Of a DNA stretch of 38,164 nucleotides, positions 24,901-32,862 are shown one piece after another. Position numbers and translations under genes: made by a program. The stretch comes from Pseudomonas antarctica (GTDB lineage Bacteria; Pseudomonadota; Gammaproteobacteria; Pseudomonadales; Pseudomonadaceae). The stretch lies in assembly GCF_900624995.1 (NCBI RefSeq), contig NZ_UYXQ01000034.1, positions 1 to 38,164 on the forward strand, given 5' to 3'. The notes below the pieces were generated by a model that was not told the DNA's origin, searched no databases, and saw only the letters and a list, made by a program, of their open reading frames with translations. Positions within the stretch are counted from its first letter, which is position 1. Each line of letters begins with the position of its first letter.

Positions 24901-27291
24901 TTACACAGCAATCCGCGCGCGCCGCATCCACCTCTCGAACGCCATGGCGGTCAACGGCCGACTGATCAGGTAACCCTGGGCCGTGTCGCATTTCCACTGC
25001 TTGAGCAACTTCAGACTGGGCTCGAACTCCACCCCTTCCGCCACCACCTTGAGCCCCAGGTTGTGGCTCATTTCGATGGTCGAACGCACGATCACACCGT
25101 CACCGCTGGCGCTGTCGAGGTTGCGGATGAACGACTGATCGATCTTCAATTCCTGCACCGGCAAACGCTGCAATTGCGCCAGCGACGAATAACCGGTGCC
25201 GAAGTCATCCACCGACAGGCTGATGCCGCAACTGCGCAGTTGCACAAGCACACTGAGGGCCTGCTGCGGGTTGTGCATGATCGCGCTTTCGGTGATCTCG
25301 AAAATCAGATGCTCGGCCGATACCTGGTATTGCATCAACAACGCAGTGACGCGAATGGCCAGGTCATCATCAGCCAGGTCGTCCACCGAAATGTTCACTG
25401 AGAGCTGCATGTGCAACCCGCGCTGGGCCCAATCGGCAATCTGGCGGATGGCTTCCTCGATCACCCACAGCGTCAGGCCCCCCATGCTGCCGGTGCGCTC
25501 GGCCAACGGAATGAATTCGGCAGGTGACACCTGACCCAGCGTCGAATGCTGCCAACGCAGCAAGGCTTCAGCCTGGCGTACATGCCCCTGGTTGAGGTCA
25601 AGCTTGGGCTGGTAGCACAGAAATAATTCACCCTCGACGACCGCGCGGCGCAGGTCGCGGATCAGCGTGATCTGGCGCTGGTGCGCCAGGTCGCGGTCTT
25701 GTTGATAGATCTGCATATGCCCGGGCAAGCTCGCCGCATCGTGCCGGGCAATGGCCGCGCGACTGAGCAGTTCTTCCACCTGCTGGCCGTCGGCTGGGTA
25801 GGCGGCGATGCCGATACTGACTTCATGGCGCACTTCGTCGTTACCGATGCGCTGGGGCTCGGTGAGCAGCCCGTAAAGACGGTCAGCGCGGGCCACGGCG
25901 CGATCGATCTCGGTGTTTTCCAGTAACAGCAGAAACTCACTGCCGGCGATACGTGCCGCGGTGTCGCTGGCCAACAGGCTCATGGACAAACATCGGCTGG
26001 CTTCGCGCAGCATTTCCTCTACGCCCTGAGGGCCAAAGCCTTCGTTGATCAGCCGGTAGTTTTCAATCCCCAGGTACAGCAGCACCACCGGCCGCCGCGC
26101 ACTGATCGCGCTGCCCAGGCGCTCCATGGCCAGGGCGCGGTTGGGCAAACCGGTGAGCGGGTCATGCAGGGCGTTATGGGCTAACTGTCGCTCGCGCACG
26201 GCAATGCCGCTTTGCATGGCGTTGAAGGCACGGGCCAATAAGCCGAACTCGTCATGGCTGCGTACCCGTACCGGCGTGTGGTAATCGCCGTCGCCAATCC
26301 GCTCGGCGGCTTCGACCAAGGCGTTGAGCGGCCGGGAGACGCGCCGCGCCAGCAATAGAGCGGCCGCCAGCGATACCAACAGCACCGCCACGGCAATCCC
26401 GAGAAACTGTCGGTCCAGCGGCGCAAAGGATTCCAAGGCGTGGTCCAGTGGGCTTTGCAGCAACACGCGGACCTCATCGCCCTCCCCCGTGTTGGCCAGT
26501 GGCAATACCTGGCTGAGCACGCGTTGCCCGTGAAATAGGCTGATCTGCGCATCAGGGTTCAGATGTACTTCGTGCAGCATGTGGATGATGGCGGCCTGAT
26601 AAGCGTGCGGCTGAGTACTGAACAACTCGCCGACGTGGCCGTCCTGCACGCTGAGGAACGACACTTCGAGGTTGCTCATTGAACGCAGTTCATTGGCGAA
26701 CAGCTTGCCCATGGGGAAGCCCATGACCACGCGAGCGATGGGCTGCGGGTCGAACACTTCTTCCTGCACCAGCAAATAGGGCTGGCCGTCCATGGCGACG
26801 ATGAGCATCTGCTGGCCACTGCGCCGCGCATGGCGCAAGGCCTCCTCATAGACAAACGGCTCGCCCTGCACCGGCACAGGCAAGGTGCTAGCCATGACTT
26901 TGCCGTTCAGGCCCAACACAAACACTTCAGTGGAATGGATACCGGTGCCATGCCGACGCAGCGCGGCCAGGATCGATTCGGCCTTGCCTTCGATCACCGC
27001 TTGTTTGAACGGGCCATCGACGGTGAGCCAGTCCAACCCGTACTGCAGACGACGCCCGCGCAAGTCCAACAAGCGCTCAAAGACTTGGATGCCTGTATTG
27101 AGCTGGACCTGGGCCTGGTTTTCCACGGCACGGGTGGTGGCGGCCTTGACCGCAAAATAGGTGGCGGCCACGACGACCAGCAGCAACAGCGCCAAGACCC
27201 CGGCAATGCGGGTCTGGAAGGTGTGGCGCCATTTCATTGCAGCGGCCTGCGGCAGCGCTCGCCGCTCTGTGCCCTTGGGTCCTTTTGTCAT
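24901..27291 (-). CDS. membrane c-di-GMP phosphodiesterase (degenerate GGDEF + EAL)
   Basis: The 796-aa protein has a membrane helix at about 28-47, a large periplasmic domain to 295, a second helix at 296-314, HAMP (315-368), GGDEF (378-540) and EAL (555-796). The GGDEF site reads AGSEF near residue 448, so it is probably not a cyclase. The EAL site is intact: E575-A-L-L-R, DDFGTGYSSL, KIDQSFI and VAEGVE. It should therefore degrade c-di-GMP, with the degenerate GGDEF as a possible GTP sensor. I chose the ATG at 27291 because AGGG lies 6 nt upstream; ATG at 27297 and 27237 are alternatives. The periplasmic ligand is unknown. Confidence 0.9.
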   Translation of the reverse strand: MTKGPKGTERRALPQAAAMKWRHTFQTRIAGVLALLLLVVVAATYFAVKAATTRAVENQAQVQLNTGIQVFERLLDLRGRRLQYGLDWLTVDGPFKQAVIEGKAESILAALRRHGTGIHSTEVFVLGLNGKVMASTLPVPVQGEPFVYEEALRHARRSGQQMLIVAMDGQPYLLVQEEVFDPQPIARVVMGFPMGKLFANELRSMSNLEVSFLSVQDGHVGELFSTQPHAYQAAIIHMLHEVHLNPDAQISLFHGQRVLSQVLPLANTGEGDEVRVLLQSPLDHALESFAPLDRQFLGIAVAVLLVSLAAALLLARRVSRPLNALVEAAERIGDGDYHTPVRVRSHDEFGLLARAFNAMQSGIAVRERQLAHNALHDPLTGLPNRALAMERLGSAISARRPVVLLYLGIENYRLINEGFGPQGVEEMLREASRCLSMSLLASDTAARIAGSEFLLLLENTEIDRAVARADRLYGLLTEPQRIGNDEVRHEVSIGIAAYPADGQQVEELLSRAAIARHDAASLPGHMQIYQQDRDLAHQRQITLIRDLRRAVVEGELFLCYQPKLDLNQGHVRQAEALLRWQHSTLGQVSPAEFIPLAERTGSMGGLTLWVIEEAIRQIADWAQRGLHMQLSVNISVDDLADDDLAIRVTALLMQYQVSAEHLIFEITESAIMHNPQQALSVLVQLRSCGISLSVDDFGTGYSSLAQLQRLPVQELKIDQSFIRNLDSASGDGVIVRSTIEMSHNLGLKVVAEGVEFEPSLKLLKQWKCDTAQGYLISRPLTAMAFERWMRRARIAV

Positions 27292-27560
27292 ACGCATCCC
27301 TGACGACTGCTGATCTGGCGTCAAAAAAACATCTACTTTAATTGAATATCCGGTTCTAGCAGATTAGCTGGGAGTTGGGATATGTACACCCAATAAAGCC
27401 TGGAAACTAGCCGTCACATTATTGGCGACAGCCCGCTGTCTTTAGGACGCGATTCATGCACATAAATATCCGTTTTCCGACACTTGGCGTCCGACGGTGT
27501 TCGTAGAATCCTGATTCGAGCTATGAAAATATCGACTTTCTTTTCCCCGAGGAAGTGGCG

Positions 27561-28136
27561 ATGCGCTATTTGAAGATAACAGCACAAGACGACTACGATA
27601 ACGATGTAATCGACGCCGTCTATTTAGAGTTTTTTGATGGCGTAAATGCTAAGACTGTGGCTGAAGCACTGGTCATGAATACGCCGGAACACGACCATGG
27701 AAGTTTAAAGTGGGTGCTGGCCGACGACATTAATGGTAACGGCGTCAGCAATACCGTCGATGATGCGTTGGCACGCGCCTTGGCCAAAAGTTTTCTCCAG
27801 TTCCAATGGTGGAAGGTTGATCAGCCGTTTAACCGCTACCTTGAAATCCTTGCGGAAGACCTTGACCTTGACGGCAAGCCCGACCTGGTCCGGCTGAGGT
27901 TTCATGAAGGCGAAGGGGCACCAACCGATGAGACCTTGGTCGAAGCCGCCGCCTGTGTCTTTCTCAATGACCCTGCCGGACGTTATGTCACGCTCAACGC
28001 AGATGTAAATGGGGATTGGAAAACCGACCCCTGGGATACCACGCTCGTGGTGGACATGGCGCGTCTCTTTCTGAAGTGCGACTGGAATAACGTTCACGTG
28101 GCAAAACCCTGCACGTTTGCCCCTACAACGTTGTAG
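27561..28136 (+). CDS. uncharacterised protein with three EF-hand-like calcium loops (copy 1)
   Basis: I do not recognise this 191-aa protein. It has no signal peptide. Three acidic loops resemble EF-hand or dockerin calcium sites: D56-I-N58-G-N60-G-V62 to D67, D100-L-D102-L-D104-G to D108, and D148-V-N150-G-D152-W-K154-T-D156 to D159. Between them lie hydrophobic and aromatic blocks (FLQFQWWKVDQPFNRYLEIL). It could bind calcium and change shape. The GC content is visibly lower than around it. A second related copy follows 41 bp later. Ribosome-binding AGGAAG lies upstream of the ATG at 27561. Function is not known. Confidence 0.75.
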   Translation: MRYLKITAQDDYDNDVIDAVYLEFFDGVNAKTVAEALVMNTPEHDHGSLKWVLADDINGNGVSNTVDDALARALAKSFLQFQWWKVDQPFNRYLEILAEDLDLDGKPDLVRLRFHEGEGAPTDETLVEAAACVFLNDPAGRYVTLNADVNGDWKTDPWDTTLVVDMARLFLKCDWNNVHVAKPCTFAPTTL

Positions 28137-28177
28137 TCGCTGGACTGCTCGGGCGTCGTCTTACTTATAGGGTTTTT

Positions 28178-28732
28178 ATGCGCTACTTAATCATATGTGC
28201 CCATGATGTCTATGACAGCGATAAGCCTGATGTGGTGTGCCTGGATTTTTAAGATGATATCCTCGCGAAGCCTCTTACTCTAAAAGCCACACTGTTCGAT
28301 ATAAACAGTGACGGCAAACTTGATTGGAACTTGGCCGACGACATCAATAATAACGGCCTTGCCAACAAACTGGATGAAGTGAAGGCGCTCGCGTTCGCCC
28401 AACAGGTCATTGAGTTCAACTGGTTTAGCCTGGATGCGCCCTTCGATAAATACCTCAAGGTGTTTGCCGAAGAGTTCGATGCCAATGGCATACCTGATAC
28501 CGTGCGCCTGCATGTTCATCAGGGCGAGGGCGAGTCTCGCGATGAAACCATTGCCAGCACGGCGGCTTTTTATACCTGCGGTGACGGTTCCGGTAGCGGC
28601 ACCACGGTGAGCTGGGATGTGAATAACAACGGCAACATCAATGTCGCGGACACCGAACTGGTCCGTCGTTTCTGTAGAAATTTTCGGGTGTTCGGCTGGC
28701 ACGATGCACGCCGATCCCAGCCGTCGATATAA
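28178..28732 (+). pseudogene. second EF-hand-like paralogue, broken by an in-frame TAA at codon 25
   Basis: From the ATG at 28178 the frame reads MRYLIICAHDVYDSDKPDVV then CLDF and a TAA at 28250-28252, then continues in the same frame to 28732. It aligns without a gap to copy 1 at the start: stop codon 25 falls on Phe25 of copy 1. After the stop it keeps the acidic loops (DINSDGKLD, DDINNNGLANKLD, DANGIPD, DVNNNGNINVAD). The reading frame is therefore a paralogue with a nonsense codon, or a sequencing error, or a downstream restart. No good start with a ribosome-binding site is seen after the TAA. Confidence 0.75.
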
Positions 28733-28779
28733 CCGTGTAAATCGATTACTTCTCGCCCCAAAAAACCAGAGGTGACTAG

Positions 28780-28804
28780 AGGGCCGGCATTGCGGCCCTT
28801 TTTA
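28780..28804 (+). terminator. Rho-independent terminator after the EF-hand paralogues
   Basis: AGGGCCG, GCATTG, CGGCCCT forms a 7-bp stem followed by a TTTTT run. It ends the plus-strand pair, and lies next to the stop of the convergent binding-protein gene. Confidence 0.8.
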
Positions 28805-28812
28805 TGGACTCA

Positions 28813-29991
28813 TCACCCCACGGCCCGAGCGCGCAGAAACTCCCCCCAACGGCGGACCAGGTAATTGTGCTCATCCATCACCGAATTCCATACTGCAATG
28901 TGTCCCATGCGTTGCTCATAGGAACCCCCATCGCGCACATCACCGATATCGATCAACGGTAACCCATCACTCCCCAACAGCGCTTCGCGGGCAGGTTTAC
29001 CGGCGTACCAATAGTCCCACTCGGCGCGACTCAAATGATCTCGGGTTTGGGCCGGATTGCCGATGTAATAACCCTGGCGCGCCATCACCGCTCCCGGCCA
29101 ACCCGACAGCCACCAATTCAGATAGGCATACGCCGCATCCAGCACCGGGCCCTGGGCATGACGCGACAATGACAAGCCGCCAAACCAGGCGCGATAACCC
29201 TCGCGGGGCACCGCCAAGCGGTATTTCCCGCCCGCACGGTGCAGGCGCATCAAGGTCGGCGACCACAAACTCTGGATATCCACGCTAGGACTGAGCATCA
29301 ACTGCGCCGCCTCTTCGTCATCCGACCAGAACGCCGCAAAGTGCCCCTCCTTCTGCTTGCGCACCAGAATGTCGGCAAGCACATCGATCTCTTCGATGCT
29401 CATATTGCCGATGTCTTTGAAGTGCGCCAGCCCCGCGCCCTGCACTGCCAACGCAGCATCCAGGGCGCCAATGGCGGCATCACTTTGCAACGCGGTACGC
29501 GCACGCCAGGCCGGGTCAAGCAGCCAGCCCCAGCTTTCATTGCCGTGGCTGAACCCTTCGGGCAGTCGCTCGGGGCGGTAAACAAAACTGTCGGCGTTGT
29601 GCGTCAGCGGCAACATGCTGATGCGCTCGGTCACCGTGCTGCCGAGGCTGCCGTCGTGCTGCACGAACAGCCGCTCGCTGGGCACACTGCCGCTGCCCAG
29701 GCGGTCGTTGGCCGACAGCCGACCACGTTTGGGCAGGTCGTTGATCTCATGCCACAGCGCAATGCGTCGCGTGTCGATGGGCTGAATCGCCCGCGCCGGC
29801 CACACGAAGTCGACGTTGTGGAACCACTGGTCGTACAGGTCATAGCTCCCAGGCTGCATCACGGCGATGCGCTGGGCCTGCGCGACATCGTGCACCTGAT
29901 ACACCAGGCGAATACCCAACTCTTGCTCGGCCCGCACGCGCAAGCATTCCAGCAACGTCACGGAGGTACCCAGCACGCGCAACGTAATCAT
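28813..29991 (-). CDS. PotD-like solute-binding protein without signal peptide
   Basis: The 392-aa protein looks like an extracellular solute-binding protein of the PotD/PotF group: MITLRVLGTSVTLLECLRVR at the start, SYDLYDQWFHN, DAAYAYLNWWLSGWPGAVMA and GYYIGNPA near the end. These proteins normally carry a signal peptide. Here the ATG at 29991 overlaps the GTPase stop by ATGA and leads directly into the first strand, with no hydrophobic leader. A longer frame upstream would only re-read the GTPase end. No permease or ATPase genes lie nearby. It is probably cytosolic and serves the COG0523 GTPase or the hydrolase. The bound ligand is unknown. Confidence 0.8.
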   Translation of the reverse strand: MITLRVLGTSVTLLECLRVRAEQELGIRLVYQVHDVAQAQRIAVMQPGSYDLYDQWFHNVDFVWPARAIQPIDTRRIALWHEINDLPKRGRLSANDRLGSGSVPSERLFVQHDGSLGSTVTERISMLPLTHNADSFVYRPERLPEGFSHGNESWGWLLDPAWRARTALQSDAAIGALDAALAVQGAGLAHFKDIGNMSIEEIDVLADILVRKQKEGHFAAFWSDDEEAAQLMLSPSVDIQSLWSPTLMRLHRAGGKYRLAVPREGYRAWFGGLSLSRHAQGPVLDAAYAYLNWWLSGWPGAVMARQGYYIGNPAQTRDHLSRAEWDYWYAGKPAREALLGSDGLPLIDIGDVRDGGSYEQRMGHIAVWNSVMDEHNYLVRRWGEFLRARAVG

Positions 29992-30962
29992 GCTGCGAAC
30001 CGTCGCGAGAACACGTCGAAAGAGCGCCGCAACAGCACCGGATCGAGGCCACGCAGGATAAATACCAATCGGGACTGGCGGTCGGTGCCCGGCCACGCGG
30101 GCAAGTGCACTGGGGCATGGAGGCAGTGCTGCACGCCATGAATGACAATGGGGGCCGAGCTTGCGTTCACGTTAAGCAGTCCTTTGACGCGAAGGATTCG
30201 TTCGCCATGGCATCTTAACAGCATCGACAACCACACCCCGAAGCCAACCCAATCGAGCGGCTGGTCGAAGTTCAGGCAGCAGACTTGCGCAGCGCCGTGG
30301 GTCGCCGTGTGGGGTTGATACAGCTGCCAGCGGCTGACTTCCACGGCGGGCTCGGCGCCGCGCAAACCTTCGCCGAGCAGCAGTTGGTCGCCGCTGTGAA
30401 TGTCATGGGTATTGAGGATCGGCGTGCCGGCATTCAGCGCCTGCAAGTGCGCGCGCAACGCCACGCAATCGCCTGCCAGGTCAGTCTTGCTCAACAGCAA
30501 CCGGTCTGCCGCCGCCACCTGGGCCAGCCATTCCGGGTGCAAGCGCTCCTGAAGCTCGGCGTGGCTGGCGTCGACCAGCGTAATCACCAGGCCGATATGG
30601 AAACGTCCGCGCAGCTGTATGTCGTTGTTCAACGTGGCGAGGATCGGCGCCGGGTCGGCAAGGCCCGTGGTTTCCAGGATAACGCGTTTGAAGGCCGGGA
30701 TTTCACCGCGTTCACGGCGTTGCAACAAGCCGAGCAGCGCGTCTTTCAACTCGCCGCGAATCGAACAACACACGCAGCCGCTTGGAAGTAACACGGTGTC
30801 TGGCGCGACTTCTTCCACCAGCAAATGGTCGATGCCGACATCGCCGAACTCATTGATCAACAGCGCCGTGTCACCGAGGCTTTCGCCTTGCAGAAGGCGC
30901 TGGAGCAAGGTGGTTTTGCCGCTGCCGAGAAAGCCGGTGATGACGTTAAGGGCAAGGCTCAT
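29988..30962 (-). CDS. COG0523/CobW-family GTPase (metallochaperone)
   Basis: The 324-aa protein has Walker A GFLGSGKTT (10-18), the metal site GCVCC (62-66: C63, C65, C66), Walker B-like RVILETTGLADP and the guanine motif SKTD. This is the G3E family of metal inserters such as CobW and the zinc chaperones. It carries a CobW_C domain after about residue 200, containing HTATHGAAQVCC. It overlaps the CGLCG gene before it and the binding-protein gene after it by ATGA at both ends. Its place in the operon with a metal-dependent hydrolase suggests it loads that enzyme. The metal is not known. Confidence 0.9.
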   Translation of the reverse strand: MSLALNVITGFLGSGKTTLLQRLLQGESLGDTALLINEFGDVGIDHLLVEEVAPDTVLLPSGCVCCSIRGELKDALLGLLQRRERGEIPAFKRVILETTGLADPAPILATLNNDIQLRGRFHIGLVITLVDASHAELQERLHPEWLAQVAAADRLLLSKTDLAGDCVALRAHLQALNAGTPILNTHDIHSGDQLLLGEGLRGAEPAVEVSRWQLYQPHTATHGAAQVCCLNFDQPLDWVGFGVWLSMLLRCHGERILRVKGLLNVNASSAPIVIHGVQHCLHAPVHLPAWPGTDRQSRLVFILRGLDPVLLRRSFDVFSRRFAA

Positions 30963-31255
30963 GAAGACTCCAGGTGATCAAGCAGACGTGGGTCAAGCGG
31001 ATCCAACGGGCGGCCAAGCATGGTTTCAGCCGCCTGCCAGAGTTGATCCAACCCACTCGCCAACGCCTGCTTGCCGGTGGCGCCTAACAACAGATAAGAA
31101 GCGCCCTGGAAATCTTCGACCTTGAGCCGAAAAACCGCCAACACTTGGTTGATCGCCGCAATCCGGCGCAAGCGTTCGCGGCGCCTGGGCAGTTCATCGC
31201 CCAAAGGGTCGCTCCAGTGCAGCTCTTCGCCGAGCAGCCCGCAGAGTCCGCACAT
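30959..31255 (-). CDS. small conserved protein with N-terminal CGLCG motif
   Basis: The 98-aa product begins MCGLCGLLGEELHWSDPLGD, followed by an Arg-rich stretch (RRRERLRRIAAINQVL) and a region that may form helices. The CxxC could bind metal. GAGGTG lies about 5 nt before the ATG, and the stop overlaps the GTPase start by ATGA, so they are translated together. I do not recognise a named family. The context makes it a likely partner of the COG0523 GTPase. Confidence 0.8.
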   Translation of the reverse strand: MCGLCGLLGEELHWSDPLGDELPRRRERLRRIAAINQVLAVFRLKVEDFQGASYLLLGATGKQALASGLDQLWQAAETMLGRPLDPLDPRLLDHLESS

Positions 31256-31268
31256 GGCTACACCTCAC

Positions 31269-32018
31269 TCATGGCATGACATCGCCGGCGTTCGGGCCAA
31301 GCGTTTGGCCGACGAACAGGTTGCCACCTGGCTCACTGGCGAGTAACACGGCGGTGGGCGCCACCTCATCGGCCAAGCCGAAGCGGCCCAGGGGCAGTTC
31401 GCCAGCCTTGGCGCGCTTCCAGTCGTCGCTGATGCCGCCCACCAGCGGTGTTTCGATAGGGCCGGGCGCGATGGCGTTGACCAGCACATTGTCCTTGGCC
31501 ACTTCCAGCGCCAGGGATTTGGTGAAACCGATTACGCCAGCCTTGGCAGCGGCGTAGTGGGTCAGCTCGGCGCCGCCCTTGATGCCCAGTTGCGAGGCAA
31601 CATTGATGATCCGCCCCCAGCGCTGCGCGAGCATGTGCGGCAAGGCGCGCTGGCTGGCGACAAACACGCTGGTGAGGTCGACGCGCAGCATGTCGTTCCA
31701 CATCTCGATGGACAGGTCGACGCAGCGCGCCTGGGTGAGCATGCCAGCGTTGTTGACCAGAATATCAATGCCGCCAAACTGCTCGACGCAACGGTCGACA
31801 CTGGCCTGGGCGCCTTCGACAGTGCCGACATCGGCCAGGCACTCGACTACTTCGGCGCCGAGGCTGCGGCAGGTGATGGCGGTTTCTGCAAGGCTGGCGG
31901 CGTTGCGGTCGGCCAGCAGTAAGCGCGCGCCTTCGCCAGCGTAAGCCCGGGCGATGGCGGCGCCAATGCCACTGCCTGCGCCGGTAATGACAGCGCGGCG
32001 GTGAGTGAGTTGCGGCAT
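31269..32018 (-). CDS. short-chain dehydrogenase/reductase (SDR)
   Basis: The 249-aa protein has the Rossmann motif TGAGSGIGAAIA, NNAG, and a catalytic YAAAK at the expected place after the Ser of the strand. It uses NAD(P)(H) in the cytoplasm. AGGAG lies before the ATG. It is fifth in the operon of the amidase and deacetylase-like hydrolase and is preceded by a REP-like hairpin. The substrate is unknown; related SDRs include sugar and alcohol dehydrogenases. Confidence 0.88.
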   Translation of the reverse strand: MPQLTHRRAVITGAGSGIGAAIARAYAGEGARLLLADRNAASLAETAITCRSLGAEVVECLADVGTVEGAQASVDRCVEQFGGIDILVNNAGMLTQARCVDLSIEMWNDMLRVDLTSVFVASQRALPHMLAQRWGRIINVASQLGIKGGAELTHYAAAKAGVIGFTKSLALEVAKDNVLVNAIAPGPIETPLVGGISDDWKRAKAGELPLGRFGLADEVAPTAVLLASEPGGNLFVGQTLGPNAGDVMP

Positions 32019-32050
32019 GTAAATTCTCCTGAAACAAGCACGGTCCCAAT

Positions 32051-32074
32051 GTGCGAGGGGCTTGCCCCTCCCAC
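32051..32074. repeat. REP-like hairpin within the operon
   Basis: GAGGGG, CTTG, CCCCTC is a perfect 6-bp stem between the two SDR genes. It could stabilise or process the mRNA. Confidence 0.6.
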
Positions 32075-32090
32075 CGTTAAATCCAGTGCA

Positions 32091-32852
32091 TCAGTCGGGC
32101 CAGCGTACAGTTAGCCCACCGTCGATGACGATGCTCTGCCCAGTCAAATAACTCGACGCCTCACTGGTCAAGAACTGCACCAGCGACGCCACCTCATCCG
32201 CCCGCCCTACCCGGCCCAACGGAATCGCGCGCGCAGCCTTCGCCAGCCCTTCAGGCCCCAAGGAGTTCTTCGCATCCAACGACTGCGGCGTCTCGATCAA
32301 CCCGGGAATCACCGCATTGCAACGAATCCCCAACGGCGCCAACTCCACCGCTAGCGACCGGCACAACCCCGGCACTCCGGCCTTGGCTGCCGCGTAGTGG
32401 CTGTGTTCCTGCCAGCCGTACACGCCACCGGCAATCGACGAAATCGCCACCAGAGCGCCGCCCTCGTTCATATGCCGAGTCGCGGCGCGGAAGGTGCGCA
32501 TCACCCCTGTGAGGTCGACATTGAGCATCTCGTTCCACCGCTCATCAGTCATTTCCAGCAACGGCGCGCGACGCAATAAACCGGCATTGGCCACCGCGTA
32601 ATCCAGGCGGCCGAAATGCTGCACCGCTTGTGCGGCCAACGCGTCTACCGAGGCGGTATCGCCCACGTCCAACGGCAACATCAGGCACTCACCGCAGGCT
32701 TCTTCCACGAGGGCTACGGTGGTGTGCGGGTCATGCGGATCAGCCGGGTAATACCCGCCGACCACCGCCACACCACTGCGTGCATACGCCACGGCAAGGG
32801 CTTGGCCAATGCCACTGGCGGCACCGGTAATCAAGGCAACTTTACGGCTCAT
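32091..32852 (-). CDS. short-chain dehydrogenase/reductase (SDR)
   Basis: The 253-aa protein has TGAASGIGQALA, VANAG (in place of NNAG), and YAAAK after a Ser-containing strand. The ATG at 32852 has AAGGAG about 7 nt upstream; a longer frame to 32900 overlaps the transporter end. It lies 10 bp after the MFS stop. With the second SDR it suggests oxidation or reduction of an alcohol or ketone on the substrate of this operon. The exact reaction is not predictable. Confidence 0.88.
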   Translation of the reverse strand: MSRKVALITGAASGIGQALAVAYARSGVAVVGGYYPADPHDPHTTVALVEEACGECLMLPLDVGDTASVDALAAQAVQHFGRLDYAVANAGLLRRAPLLEMTDERWNEMLNVDLTGVMRTFRAATRHMNEGGALVAISSIAGGVYGWQEHSHYAAAKAGVPGLCRSLAVELAPLGIRCNAVIPGLIETPQSLDAKNSLGPEGLAKAARAIPLGRVGRADEVASLVQFLTSEASSYLTGQSIVIDGGLTVRWPD

Positions 32853-32862
32853 CAAACACTCC

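Noticed and set aside
27561..28732. Loops as true cellulosomal dockerins
   Set aside because: No signal peptide, cohesin or cellulase is present, and the spacing only partly fits; EF-hand-like is all that can be said.
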